From NCBI RefSeq assembly GCF_000418325.1, contig NC_021658.1, forward strand, positions 5,877,501-5,941,500: a DNA stretch of 64,000 nt, in the 5' to 3' direction. Made by a program: the position numbers and the translations under genes. Within the stretch, counting starts at the first letter, position 1; the number at the start of each line of letters is the position of its first letter. Positions 43,153 to 51,771 of the stretch are shown in pieces. The stretch is from Sorangium cellulosum So0157-2 (GTDB lineage: Bacteria > Myxococcota_A > Polyangia > Polyangiales > Polyangiaceae). Below the pieces are notes generated by a model, which saw only the letters and a program-made list of their open reading frames with translations, made no database searches and was not told the DNA's origin.

Positions 43153-43629
43153 TCAGCGCCCGCGCTTCCGCGGCGTCGCGGCCGGCGGATCCGCGCGCAG
43201 CGCCGCGCGCACCTCCATCAGGATCTGGCCCAGCCGATTGAGGCCAGAGCCGTCGCCCCCGCACCCCCAGTAGAAGTCGATCGGCGAGGCCTCCACAATC
43301 TCGTCTTCTCCCGTGTCGAGCAGCATCTGCCGCAGATCGAGGTGTGTGTCGAACTTGCAAAGCACGGCGCTCCGCATGATGTCGTCCTTGACTGCGTCCC
43401 AGTCGGACCGGAGCCGGTGGCTCCGGTCGCGCCCCATGCGCGCCGCGTCGCGCGGCCGCGGCACGCGCCGGATCGCGTCCGCGTGCGCCGGATCGGTCCC
43501 GGTGAACTTGGCAGCCTGGAAGAAGTGCTCCACGGTCGGCCAGAAGGCGCCATCGAGGGCGATGCCGTGCGGCGAAAAGTTCGACATCCAGCCCCACGCG
43601 TGCCGCGGTAGATAGAAGTAGATCGCCAT
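43153..43629 (-). CDS. NADAR-domain protein, probable ADP-ribosyl hydrolase
   Basis: This is a 158-residue protein of the NADAR (YbiA-like) family. Marks are MSNFSPHGIALDG, WPTVEHFFQAAKF, RSDWDAVKDDIM, LDTGEDEIVEASPIDFYWG and NRLGQILMEVR. NADAR proteins bind NAD/ADP-ribose derivatives, and some remove ADP-ribose from guanine bases of DNA, acting as antitoxins. The divergent neighbour, 119 bp away, encodes an ADP-ribosyltransferase-like protein, so this is a likely antidote. The ATG at 43629 gives MAIYFYLPRHAWGW, which fits the domain start. Confidence 0.9.
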   Translation of the reverse strand: MAIYFYLPRHAWGWMSNFSPHGIALDGAFWPTVEHFFQAAKFTGTDPAHADAIRRVPRPRDAARMGRDRSHRLRSDWDAVKDDIMRSAVLCKFDTHLDLRQMLLDTGEDEIVEASPIDFYWGCGGDGSGLNRLGQILMEVRAALRADPPAATPRKRGR

Positions 43630-43748
43630 CTCGACCCATCGACGCCGGCATTACGGCGACGACGTACGTTACCACGAGGCGCCTCCCGGCACGAGACCGC
43701 CGCCCGGGCCTGGACACGACGGGAAGGACGGTCGTAGGATCCGCGATC
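43630..43748. promoter_or_regulatory. Shared control region of the NADAR/ART pair
   Basis: The 119 bp between the two divergent starts must hold both promoters. It contains the palindromic word ACGTACGT near 43,663. No consensus -35/-10 pair could be identified with confidence. Toxin and antidote genes arranged back to back are often autoregulated through such a gap; that is inference here. Confidence 0.35.
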
Positions 43749-44090
43749 ATGACCGGCGACGAGATCATTCAAGCCATCCTCTCCGAGCAGTACGTCTTTC
43801 TTCACTACACGGACGCGGAAGGGTTGAACGGCATCCTGCACGATGGGGTGATCCATCAGGACTATAAGGGTGTTGTGTATCTGACTCAGGAGCCCATGAC
43901 GCAGGCTCAGGCGCATACCAACATCTTCATCGGCGCCACCACCCATAGCGGTCGAGCCTCGCACGTCCTGGTGCTGCGGCTCGACAGCGGCCTGCCGATC
44001 AGGCGCCTGGCCGACTACGAGTTCAGCGTGGACCAGAACATCAAGCTTCACCAGCACGAGGTGCTGTACGCGGGGCTCAACCCGTTCTGA
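43749..44090 (+). CDS. HYD1-type ADP-ribosyltransferase-like toxin candidate
   Basis: This is a 113-residue stand-alone protein. Residues 17-30 read FLHYTDAEGLNGIL, the start of the ART-HYD1 (Tox-ART) fold, in which His and Tyr hold NAD. KGVVYLTQEP near 40 is the second beta-strand block, and an acidic residue in DYEFSVDQNIKLHQHEV near the end is a candidate third catalytic position. Usually this domain is the C-terminal tip of secreted polymorphic toxins; here there is no signal peptide, leader or repeat part, so it would act in the cell that makes it. Its target could be DNA, RNA or protein. It is divergent from the NADAR gene and less GC-rich than its neighbours. Confidence 0.7.
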   Translation: MTGDEIIQAILSEQYVFLHYTDAEGLNGILHDGVIHQDYKGVVYLTQEPMTQAQAHTNIFIGATTHSGRASHVLVLRLDSGLPIRRLADYEFSVDQNIKLHQHEVLYAGLNPF

Positions 44091-44312
44091 CGGTCGGCAG
44101 CGGCGCCGCGCCGCGGTCGCCGACGACGTCGCGGCCAGGGGCGGAGCCGACAGGCCTCGCGGAAGAGATGCTCGTTTTTCCCGCCGAGCGTCTCTCCGGC
44201 CACACCGGGGGATCAGGAGAACATCGCGAACACTCGTAAGAACCGTCGGCGCCGTCGAGCGCCGCTCGCCCGATTCGTGGCCACGGCGCCCGCGCCCGGC
44301 TAGAGTCACCGC

Positions 44313-46706
44313 ATGCTCCTCACCGACGCCGCGATCGGCGCGGCTCACGTGCTCCTCTCCGGCGCGCGCGCCGCCGTCGAGATCCGCTGTCCAGGCCCCG
44401 GCGTGCTGCGCGTGCGCCACGCGCCCTCGTCCGCCGTGACGGGCTTCACGCACCCCGATCTGCCGCCCAAGCGCTCCTTCGCCGTGGTGGCCGACGGCGC
44501 GCTGCCGCTCACCGCGCGCCGCGAGGGGGACGCGCTCCACGTGAGCGCCGAGGGCGCCTCTCTCGAGGTCTCGCTCGCCTCGGGCACATGGACCTTCGGC
44601 GACGGAGAGGGAAGCGCCCTCGCGCGCTGCGAGGGCGTGTCCGGCGAGGTCCGGCCGGCCTTCCCCGTCGACGAGCACCGCTCGCGGCTCTCGCTCGCGG
44701 CGCCGCCCGGCGAGGCCTACCTCGGCTTCGGCGAGAAGGTCGGGCCCCTCGACAAGCGCGGCCTGCGCTTCACCTTCTGGAACACCGACGCTTTCCCCCC
44801 GCACGTCGAGTCCGACCCGCTCTACGCCTCGATCCCCTTCTTCCTGGCCCTCCGCGGCGGCGCCGCCTGGGGCTTCTTCCTCGACGAGCCGTGGCGCTCG
44901 GAGGTGGATATCGCCCTGAGCCACCCGGATCGCATCGAATGGGAGTCGCGGGGGCCCGAGCTCGACGTCTATCTCCTCGCTGGGCCGCGCCCGGCCGACG
45001 TCCTCCGGCGCTACGCCGCGCTCACCGGGCTCCCGGCGATGCCGCCCCTCTGGAGCCTCGGCGCGCACCAGTCGCGCTGGGGCTACGAGAACGAGGACGA
45101 CGTGCGCGGCGTCGTCCGCGGCTACCGCGCGCGCGGCCTCCCCCTCGACGTTGTCCACCTCGATATCGATTACATGGATGCTTACCGGGTGTGGACCTGG
45201 GACCGCTCGCGCTTCCCGGACCCGGCGCGGCTCGCGCGCGATCTCGCGGCCGAGGGGGTGAGGCTCGTGACCATCGTCGACCCCGGGATCAAGGCGGATG
45301 CGGGCTACGCCGTGTACGAAGAGGCGCGCGCGCGCGACTTCCTCGTCCGGCTGTCGCGCGGCGACACGCTCGTGGGCGAGGTCTGGCCCGATCCAGCGGT
45401 CTTCCCGGATCTGACGCGCGAGGACGTGCAGCGCTGGTGGGGCGATCTGCAAAAGGCCTTCGTCGACGCGGGCGTCGCCGGCATCTGGAACGACATGAAC
45501 GAGCCGGCGTGCTTCTCCGTCCGGCCCGACCGGGGCCTGCCCGCGCCGAACGGCGGGCGCACCTCGGGCCTCGGCACCATCGAGGGCAGCACGCTCCCCT
45601 ACGACGCGCGCCACGGCGCCCGCCGGCACCTCGAGGTCCACAACGTCTACGGCCTCGGCATGTCGCGCGCCGCCCACGAGGGGCTCGCCCGCCACGCGCC
45701 GGAGCGGCGCCCCTTCGTGCTCACGCGCGCGGCCTTCGCCGGCATCCAGCGCTACGCCGCGGTGTGGACCGGCGACTTCGCGAGCAATTTCACGCACCTG
45801 GAAGCGTCGATCCCGATGCTCCTCGGCCTCGGCCTCTCGGGCGTGCCGTTCGTCGGCGCGGACATCCCGGGCTTCGTCGGCCGCGCCAACGGCGAGCTGC
45901 TCGTGCGCTGGATGCAGGCCGGGCTGTTCTACCCGCTGATGCGCAACCACGCGGCGCGGGGCCGGCCTGCGCAGGAGCCGTGGCGCTTCGGCGAGCCGTA
46001 CCTCGGCCTCGCGCGCGCCGTGCTCGAGCAGCGCTACCGGCTCCTGCCGACCCTGTACACGCTGATGCGCGAGGCGGCGGAGACGGGCCTGCCGGTCATG
46101 CGGCCGCTGTCCCTCCTGGCTCCCGAGGATCCCGAGGCGCTCCACGCCTACGATCAGTTCCTCTTCGGCGACGACCTGCTCGTCGCGCCGGTGGTGCGGC
46201 CGGGGCAGTCGAAGCGGCTCCTGTACCTGCCCGCCGGCGCGTGGATGGACTTCGCCAACCTGGAGCGCGCGGGCAAGGTGGAGGAGGGCGGGCGCCACGT
46301 CATCGCCGATGCGCCGCTCGGGGTGGTCCCCGTGTGGCTGCGCGCCGGGGGCGCGGTCGCGCTCACCGCGCCGCGGATGCACACGACGAGCGCGCGCTGG
46401 GAGGAGATCACCTGGCACGTGCACGCCGCGGAGCGGGTGAGCGGCCGCCTCTACGAGGACGAGGGCGACGGGCACGGCGCGTCGCGCACGACGCGGCTCT
46501 CGGGCGGCTTCGACGGCGCGGCGTTCACGCTCGAGCGCAGCGTCGAGGGAGAGCTGCCGGTGGCGCGCGAGGTGGAGACGATCCGGATCTACGGCGCGCC
46601 GCCGCCGCGCGCCGTGGTCGGGGCGACGTCGCACCGCCCGCTGGACGGCGGCGTCGAGCTCGAGGTGGCGGCCGGCTGGCAGCGGATCGAGCTCCGGGCG
46701 TCCTGA
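44313..46706 (+). CDS. Glycoside hydrolase family 31 alpha-glucosidase
   Basis: This is a 797-residue GH31 enzyme that releases glucose (or xylose) from the non-reducing end of alpha-glucans. The catalytic nucleophile is in AGIWNDMNEP, the substrate-binding strand is DVVHLDIDYMDAYRVWTWD, and the acid/base region is VWTGDFASNF. RNHAARG and the C-terminal beta domain (FLFGDDLLVAPVV) are also typical. No signal peptide is seen, so it is probably cytoplasmic. A 222-bp gap separates it from the ART gene. The natural substrate (maltose, isomaltose or xyloglucan fragments) cannot be settled from sequence. Confidence 0.93.
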   Translation: MLLTDAAIGAAHVLLSGARAAVEIRCPGPGVLRVRHAPSSAVTGFTHPDLPPKRSFAVVADGALPLTARREGDALHVSAEGASLEVSLASGTWTFGDGEGSALARCEGVSGEVRPAFPVDEHRSRLSLAAPPGEAYLGFGEKVGPLDKRGLRFTFWNTDAFPPHVESDPLYASIPFFLALRGGAAWGFFLDEPWRSEVDIALSHPDRIEWESRGPELDVYLLAGPRPADVLRRYAALTGLPAMPPLWSLGAHQSRWGYENEDDVRGVVRGYRARGLPLDVVHLDIDYMDAYRVWTWDRSRFPDPARLARDLAAEGVRLVTIVDPGIKADAGYAVYEEARARDFLVRLSRGDTLVGEVWPDPAVFPDLTREDVQRWWGDLQKAFVDAGVAGIWNDMNEPACFSVRPDRGLPAPNGGRTSGLGTIEGSTLPYDARHGARRHLEVHNVYGLGMSRAAHEGLARHAPERRPFVLTRAAFAGIQRYAAVWTGDFASNFTHLEASIPMLLGLGLSGVPFVGADIPGFVGRANGELLVRWMQAGLFYPLMRNHAARGRPAQEPWRFGEPYLGLARAVLEQRYRLLPTLYTLMREAAETGLPVMRPLSLLAPEDPEALHAYDQFLFGDDLLVAPVVRPGQSKRLLYLPAGAWMDFANLERAGKVEEGGRHVIADAPLGVVPVWLRAGGAVALTAPRMHTTSARWEEITWHVHAAERVSGRLYEDEGDGHGASRTTRLSGGFDGAAFTLERSVEGELPVAREVETIRIYGAPPPRAVVGATSHRPLDGGVELEVAAGWQRIELRAS

Positions 46707-46723
46707 GCGTCGGCGCGGGGCGC

Positions 46724-47611
46724 TCAGCCGTGCCGGATCACCCAGTCGAGCGCCAGGCGCACCCGCGCGGGGAGGAGCCGCCGCGACGGGTACACCGCGA
46801 AGAGCTCGCGCGGCTCGACGGTGCGGCCCGTCACGGTGAGCTCGACGAGCGCCTCGCCGTGCTGCGCGATCACCTCGCGGGGCGCGCAGACCACGCCCAG
46901 CCCCTGCGCCGCCGCGGCGATCGCCGCCCGCGGATCGTTGACGCAGAAGCGCGCGCGCGGCCGGACCTCCTCGACGGAGCCGTCCCGCCGGCGGAGGCGC
47001 CACGCGGCGCCCGCGCGGCTCAGGACGGCGGGCAAGCCGCCGAGCGACGCGCGCGCGAGCCGCGTGCGGCCGCGCAGGGCCTCTTGCACGAAGCGCGGCG
47101 ACGCGGCCAGCGCGTACGGGAGCGACCAGAGGCGCCGCGCCACGAGCTCGGCGTCCTGAACGGGCCCCGCGCGAAACGCCAGATCGACGCCCTCCTCGAC
47201 CAGCGGGACCACCGCGTTGGTGAGCGTGAGCTCCACGGTCAGGCGAGGGTGCCGGGCGGCGAAGGCGGACAGCGCCGGCGCGATGCGCTGCGCGCCCGTC
47301 ATCACCGGGGCCGTCACCCGGAGCCTGCCCGCGGGCTCGTCCTCGCGATCGGCGACCCGGTCGAGCACCGACCCGAGCTCGTCGAGCAGGGGCCCGGCGC
47401 GCTCGAGCAGCCGCGCGCCCTCGCCGGTGAGGCCGACGCGGCGGGAGGTGCGCTGGAGCAGCCGCACCCCCAGCGCCTCCTCCAGCAGCGCCACCCGGCG
47501 GCTCACGGTGCTGGTGGGCACCCCCGTGCGCCGCGCCGCCTCGACGAAGCTCAGGTGATGGGCGACGGCCGCGAAGAGCCGCACGTCCTCGAGGGAGATC
47601 ATCCCGTTCAT
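46724..47611 (-). CDS. LysR-family transcriptional regulator
   Basis: This is a 295-residue regulator. The winged HTH is ISLEDVRLFAAVAHHLSFVE, with the recognition helix in GVPTSTVSRRVALLEEALG, followed by RTSRRVGLTGEG. The effector domain begins at GRLRVTAPVMTG. It closely resembles the group that controls divergent oxidoreductase genes. The ATG at 47611 (MNGMISLEDV) lies inside a perfect palindrome shared with the divergent SDR promoter; 47602 is an alternative start. It probably controls the SDR and itself. Confidence 0.92.
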   Translation of the reverse strand: MNGMISLEDVRLFAAVAHHLSFVEAARRTGVPTSTVSRRVALLEEALGVRLLQRTSRRVGLTGEGARLLERAGPLLDELGSVLDRVADREDEPAGRLRVTAPVMTGAQRIAPALSAFAARHPRLTVELTLTNAVVPLVEEGVDLAFRAGPVQDAELVARRLWSLPYALAASPRFVQEALRGRTRLARASLGGLPAVLSRAGAAWRLRRRDGSVEEVRPRARFCVNDPRAAIAAAAQGLGVVCAPREVIAQHGEALVELTVTGRTVEPRELFAVYPSRRLLPARVRLALDWVIRHG

Positions 47612-47639
47612 GGGACGAAGCATGCCATATCGTCCCATG
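47609..47639. promoter_or_regulatory. Perfect palindrome, candidate LysR operator
   Basis: CATGGGACGA at 47609-47618 and its exact reverse complement TCGTCCCATG at 47630-47639 are separated by 11 bp. LysR regulators typically bind a dyad of this spacing in the gap between their own gene and the target. The left arm covers the ATG of the regulator, which implies autorepression if it is bound. The SDR start is 34 bp to the right. Confidence 0.65.
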
Positions 47640-47672
47640 GTGCTCGCGGGGCGCGCGCGTTACCCCTCCTTC

Positions 47673-48389
47673 ATGAACCTTGAACACCAGCATGTCGTCA
47701 TCATCGGGGGCTCGTCGGGCATCGGCCTCGGCGTGGCCAGGGCCTGCCTCGCGCGGGGCGCGACGCTGACCCTCGCGAGCCGCTCGCCGCAGAAGCTCGC
47801 CGCCGCCGCGGCCGAGCTCGGGGAGGCGCGCCGCGTGCGCACCGTCGCCGCCGACGCGACGCAGGAGGCCGAGGTGCGGGGCCTGTTCAGCGAGCATCCG
47901 CCGGCGCACCACGTGGTGGTCACGGCCGTGCAGGGCCACTACCAGCCGATCCGCGAGCTCGACGTCGCCGCGGCGCGCCGCACGATCGACTCGAAGCTCG
48001 TGGCGGCGCTCCACATCGCCAAGCACGCGCGGATCGAGCCCGGCGGCTCGCTCGTCTTCACCACCGGCGTCGCGGCGGCGCGGCCGGGGCCGGGCGGCGC
48101 GGTCATCGCGGCGGCGAACGGCGCCCTCGAGGCGCTCGTGCGCGCCCTGGCCATCGAGCTCGCGCCGGTGCGCGTGAACGCGCTGTCGCCGGGCTGGGTC
48201 GACACGCCGATCTGGGACTCCATCGCCGGGGGCGAGAAGGAGCAGCGGTTCGAGCAGCACGCGCGCCGCCTCCCGGCCCGGCGCGTCGGCGCGCCGGCGG
48301 ACATCGCGCACGCCGCGCTCTTCCTGATGGGCAACGGGTTCACGACCGGCGAGACGCTGCACGTCGACGGGGGACACCGGCTGGTCTGA
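47673..48389 (+). CDS. SDR-fold protein lacking the usual catalytic Tyr and Lys
   Basis: This is a 238-residue protein with a classical short-chain dehydrogenase fold: the NAD(P) motif GGSSGIGLG at about 12, an AALHIAKHA-type central helix, and RVNALSPGWVDTP at the end of the core. In the active-site helix, the YxxxK of homologues is replaced by IAAAN (in GAVIAAANGALEAL), and the preceding catalytic Ser region reads FTTG. If the alignment is right, the standard chemistry is not possible, though NAD(P) could still be bound. The start ATG is at 47673, 62 bp from the divergent LysR gene. It may be a sensor or a different enzyme. Confidence 0.8.
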   Translation: MNLEHQHVVIIGGSSGIGLGVARACLARGATLTLASRSPQKLAAAAAELGEARRVRTVAADATQEAEVRGLFSEHPPAHHVVVTAVQGHYQPIRELDVAAARRTIDSKLVAALHIAKHARIEPGGSLVFTTGVAAARPGPGGAVIAAANGALEALVRALAIELAPVRVNALSPGWVDTPIWDSIAGGEKEQRFEQHARRLPARRVGAPADIAHAALFLMGNGFTTGETLHVDGGHRLV

Positions 48390-48872
48390 GCCCGTCGGCC
48401 GAGGCGGCCTGTCGCGACGGGAAGCGCGGAGACGCGAGGCGGAGAGACGGAGCCCAGCACGGGAGAGCTCGCCGATTCGGCCTCTCCCTGCGGGGCAGCT
48501 TCGTCCACGACAATGTCTACGAGGACAGCCGGGCGGAGCCGCTCCCGTTCTTGTCGGAGCTCACGGGCGGAGCCGCCCGAGCCGCCGCAGAGGAGCATGC
48601 CGTACGACACACTGTCGGAATACGGACTCTTCGAGGGCCCGCTGTCGGCGCCAACCCGCCTCGCCCTGACGCGCCCGCGCGGGACGACGCACCGCATTAC
48701 CTCCTCTCGCATGGAACAAGGCAAGATTCCGTCGGATGCAGCCGGGCTGAATTAAGCGATCTCCACGCGATCGTGGCAGCAAGTGCCGCGCGATCTCGCG
48801 TAGGATTCCAGGGGCGACGTTGACAACCCTCACGAGGTGTGGTTGTCCTACTTTATCCCAGGAGTGCTCTCT
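48390..48872. other. 483-bp intergenic region, possible gene debris
   Basis: No complete gene. One frame from about 48,470 to 48,823 reads partly like protein (LRGSFVHDNVYEDSRAEPL) but has neither start nor family match. The last 50 bp hold the leader of the fibro-slime gene, with an inverted repeat and AGGAG. Confidence 0.35.
48822..48847. promoter_or_regulatory. Inverted repeat upstream of the fibro-slime gene
   Basis: GACAACC at 48822-48828 and GGTTGTC at 48841-48847 are exact reverse complements 12 bp apart. They lie 25 bp before the ATG at 48873, next to a TTGACA-like word and before the AGGAG ribosome site. It could be an operator or an mRNA hairpin. Confidence 0.4.
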
Positions 48873-49805
48873 ATGTCCCCTCGCTCTCTCTTTCTTGTGA
48901 CCTTCGCCATCGCGGCCCTGGCCTGCTCTTCGGGGCCTGACGACAACAACGGCAACTCGAACTCCGGCTCCGGCGGCGGGCCGACCACCGGCGGCACCAG
49001 CGGGACGCCTTCGGGGGAGAGCAGCAGCTCGAGCGGCGACGACATCGGGAGCATCTCGGGGGGCAACGTGACCATCGGCGCCGGCGGCGCCGGCGGGAGC
49101 GACTGCAAGAGCACGCTCGAGGTCCTCTACCGCGACTTCAAGGACACGCATCCGGACTTCGAGATGGACTTCCGGGGCGACGTGGTTCGCCGCAAGCTCA
49201 TCGAGCCGCAGCTCGACAGCGACAGCAAGCCGGTGTTCCTCGACGCGATCGGCTGCCAGGCGGACCTGCAGACCCCGCTCGACTGCGGGGGCGGGACCCC
49301 GAACCAGGTCGTCATCACGAGCAGCGAGTCGTTCAACCAGTGGTACCGCGACGTGCCTGGCGTGAACATGACCTTCCCCAAGCAGCTCGAGCTCGAGGAG
49401 TCGCCGGCCGGCTCGGGTCGGTACATCTTCGACAGCACGGATTTCTTCCCGCTCGCGCCGGAGGAGGGGTTCGGGATCAACCCTCCCAACGGCAAGAACC
49501 AGAACTTCCTCTTCACCACCGAGATCCACCTCAAGTTCGGCTACGTCGCCGGCCAGGAGTTCAGCTTCCGGGGCGACGACGATATGTGGATCTTCATCAA
49601 CGGCAAGCTCGCCCTCGATCTCGGCAGCATGCACGGGCCCGAGTCGGGCGTGATCGACTTCGACGCCCAGGCCGACTACCTCGGCATCTCTCCGGGCAAC
49701 ACGTACACGATGGATATCTTCCACGCGGAGCGCCACACCGACGGGTCGAACTTCCACATCGAGACGAACATCTCCTGCTTCGTGCCCGTCGACGTCCCGC
49801 GGTGA
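48873..49805 (+). CDS. Fibro-slime domain lipoprotein
   Basis: This is a 310-residue exported lipoprotein. ATG 48873 (behind AGGAG) gives a signal ending in ALAC, then a Gly/Ser/Asn-rich linker of 60 residues. The domain starts with YRDFKDTHPDFEMDF and carries FTTEIHLKFGYVAG, FRGDDDMWIFINGKLALDLG and YTMDIFHAERHTDGSNF, the features of the fibro-slime (PA14-like) domain first seen in slime-mould and bacterial surface proteins. The Asp-rich loop before MWIF is a likely calcium or sugar site. It could be part of extracellular slime or adhesion. Confidence 0.85.
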   Translation: MSPRSLFLVTFAIAALACSSGPDDNNGNSNSGSGGGPTTGGTSGTPSGESSSSSGDDIGSISGGNVTIGAGGAGGSDCKSTLEVLYRDFKDTHPDFEMDFRGDVVRRKLIEPQLDSDSKPVFLDAIGCQADLQTPLDCGGGTPNQVVITSSESFNQWYRDVPGVNMTFPKQLELEESPAGSGRYIFDSTDFFPLAPEEGFGINPPNGKNQNFLFTTEIHLKFGYVAGQEFSFRGDDDMWIFINGKLALDLGSMHGPESGVIDFDAQADYLGISPGNTYTMDIFHAERHTDGSNFHIETNISCFVPVDVPR

Positions 49806-49910
49806 GGCGAGGCGCGCCGCGCCCCGGGCCGCGGGCGGGATCGCCCCGCTCGCCGCGCGACGCCCGCGCCATCGAGCGAGCGCGGGCGTCGCGATGACGG
49901 GCCGGGGCCC

Positions 49911-51593
49911 TCAGGGGCCGAACGCGGCGACGAAGATATCCCGGCCGGCCGCGTAAGGTATCGGCCCGGTCCCGAAGTCGACGGGACCGATCATGCTGCC
50001 GGTGACGGCGATCGTGCCATTCGGCGCGATCGCGATATCCTGCACGCGAGGATCGAAGTCGACCCACCAGAGCTCGTTGCCGCTCGCGTCGAGCCTGGCG
50101 AGCCCGCCCCCGGCGACGATCACGCCGCCGGCAGGATCCAGGGCGATCTCGTTGCCGAAGCGGACCGAACGGCTGAAGACGTGCTGGCCTGCCGAGTCCA
50201 GCTTGACGAGCACGGGGCCGGCGGGGAGCACGCCGCCGCCGAAGTCGACGAGCCCATCCGCGGAGCCCGCCACGAGGATCTCATCCGACGCGTTGACCGC
50301 CACCGAGGAGGCGCCCATCGCCCCGTCGTTCTCGAACATCCGCGTCCAGACGAGGGCGCCCGCCGGGTCGAACTTGGAGACGATGAAGTACTCCTCGCCG
50401 AGATGCCAAAAGACCGGGGGATCCTCGTTCGCCACGATCGCGTTGCCGGCGCTGTCGACCGCGAGGCTCACCGCTGCATTGCTGACGTCGGACGCCGGAA
50501 CGAACTGTGTCCAGAGGACGCCGGCGCCGCCGGCGCCGAGCTTCGCCAGGTAGGTGGAATCGTCGATGCCGTAGAGGATGTACGGGTTGCCGACGGCATC
50601 GACGGCGACCTCCGCCACTCTCGTCAGAAATGAGGCGTTGTCGACCGTGTATCCGGCGCTCCAGACATGATCGCCGCCGGCGTCGAATCTGGCCACGAAG
50701 ACTCCGACGTCGTCGCCGGGCGCGACCGGGCCCCCTCCGAAATCCGGGCCTGGGAAGAGCCCTATGATGCCCTCGTACGCGCCGGCGAGGAAGATGTTGC
50801 CGTTCCCGTCGACGGTCATGACGCCGCTCCAATCGTCGAACTCGGTCCCGTAGCGCCTGCTCCAGATCACCGAGCCCATGGGATCGAGCTTGAGGAGGAA
50901 GATGTCGGATTCCCCTGCGCTGGTGAGGGGGCCGGCGCCGAAGTCGACCGTTCCCTCGAAGTCCCCGGAGACGTAGTAGTTGCCCGAGAGGTCGCTCACG
51001 ATGGACAGGCCGTGATCGTAGCCGGGGCTGCCGTACCCCCGCGCCCATGGCGACGCCTGAGGGCAATCGGGCACGCCGTCGCAGCTCTCGTCCACCGGCG
51101 TGGCGCAGAGCTCCGTGCCGGGCGTCACCTCGCCCGTACAGGGGCCGTAGCCGAGGCCATCGACGCGGCATGTCTGCGTTCCAGGAGCGCAGCGCCCGAC
51201 GCCCGCGGTGCCCGCGGGGCCGGTGTAGCAGAGGACGACCGAGCCTGGCGCGCACGTGCCTGGCATCCCGCTGCCTGTCGAGCCGGCGCCGCCAGCGCCG
51301 CCCTCGCCGCCGCCGGTCGAGCTGCCGCCGCCAGTCGAGCTGCCGCCGCCCTCGCCGGCGCTGCCACTCGAGGCCTCGCAGTCGTCCGCGCCGCCGTCGC
51401 CCAGCGCGCTCCGCGCGCCGACCGTGGGGTCGCTGTCCGCCGTGGCGCTGCCGCTCTGGCCATCTCCGGCCGCGCCCCCGCGCGCCGCCGGCTCACACGC
51501 CGCGGCGGCGAGGACAGCCGCTATGGTGAAGGCGGCCGAGGCGCTCATGCTGGCCGTGGATGCTGAATGGATACGATCGGAGTCTATGGTCAT
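49911..51593 (-). CDS. Beta-propeller repeat lipoprotein
   Basis: This is a 560-residue protein. ATG 51593 gives a signal ending in AAAAC, then a Gly/Ser linker and a Cys-rich module (GTCAPGSVVLCYTGP and GRCAPGTQTCRVDGLG, like those of MYXO-type proteins). About seven propeller blades follow, each like FLLKLDPMGSVIWSRRYG then a G-N-I-F-L-A-G strand (SBBP repeats). No catalytic residues are apparent. A paralogue lies at 59484-60960. It probably sits on the outer surface and binds a polymer or protein partner. The longer open frame to 52037 is antisense to the aldo-keto reductase gene and was not used. Confidence 0.82.
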   Translation of the reverse strand: MTIDSDRIHSASTASMSASAAFTIAAVLAAAACEPAARGGAAGDGQSGSATADSDPTVGARSALGDGGADDCEASSGSAGEGGGSSTGGGSSTGGGEGGAGGAGSTGSGMPGTCAPGSVVLCYTGPAGTAGVGRCAPGTQTCRVDGLGYGPCTGEVTPGTELCATPVDESCDGVPDCPQASPWARGYGSPGYDHGLSIVSDLSGNYYVSGDFEGTVDFGAGPLTSAGESDIFLLKLDPMGSVIWSRRYGTEFDDWSGVMTVDGNGNIFLAGAYEGIIGLFPGPDFGGGPVAPGDDVGVFVARFDAGGDHVWSAGYTVDNASFLTRVAEVAVDAVGNPYILYGIDDSTYLAKLGAGGAGVLWTQFVPASDVSNAAVSLAVDSAGNAIVANEDPPVFWHLGEEYFIVSKFDPAGALVWTRMFENDGAMGASSVAVNASDEILVAGSADGLVDFGGGVLPAGPVLVKLDSAGQHVFSRSVRFGNEIALDPAGGVIVAGGGLARLDASGNELWWVDFDPRVQDIAIAPNGTIAVTGSMIGPVDFGTGPIPYAAGRDIFVAAFGP

Positions 51594-51771
51594 GGCCGCT
51601 TCGATGCTCGGCGCGGGCACGACGTTCATCGCCGCTCGATCGTCCGGCGGCACCCCTCGTCGCAGGGCGCCCTCCCGGTGGTCCACTCCGGAACCGCAGC
51701 GGTGGTCCTCGTTCCCGCGCGCCGGCGGCCTCATACCTGGGTCCGGACATTCGGTCCATGAGGAGGACGCC

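Noticed and set aside
43218..48377. A 1,719-codon minus-strand open frame
   Set aside because: It crosses NADAR, ART, GH31, LysR and SDR genes, all of which have clear homology in other frames.
48551..48823. Possible small protein before the fibro-slime gene
   Set aside because: No start codon context, no homology and poor composition; recorded only as possible debris.
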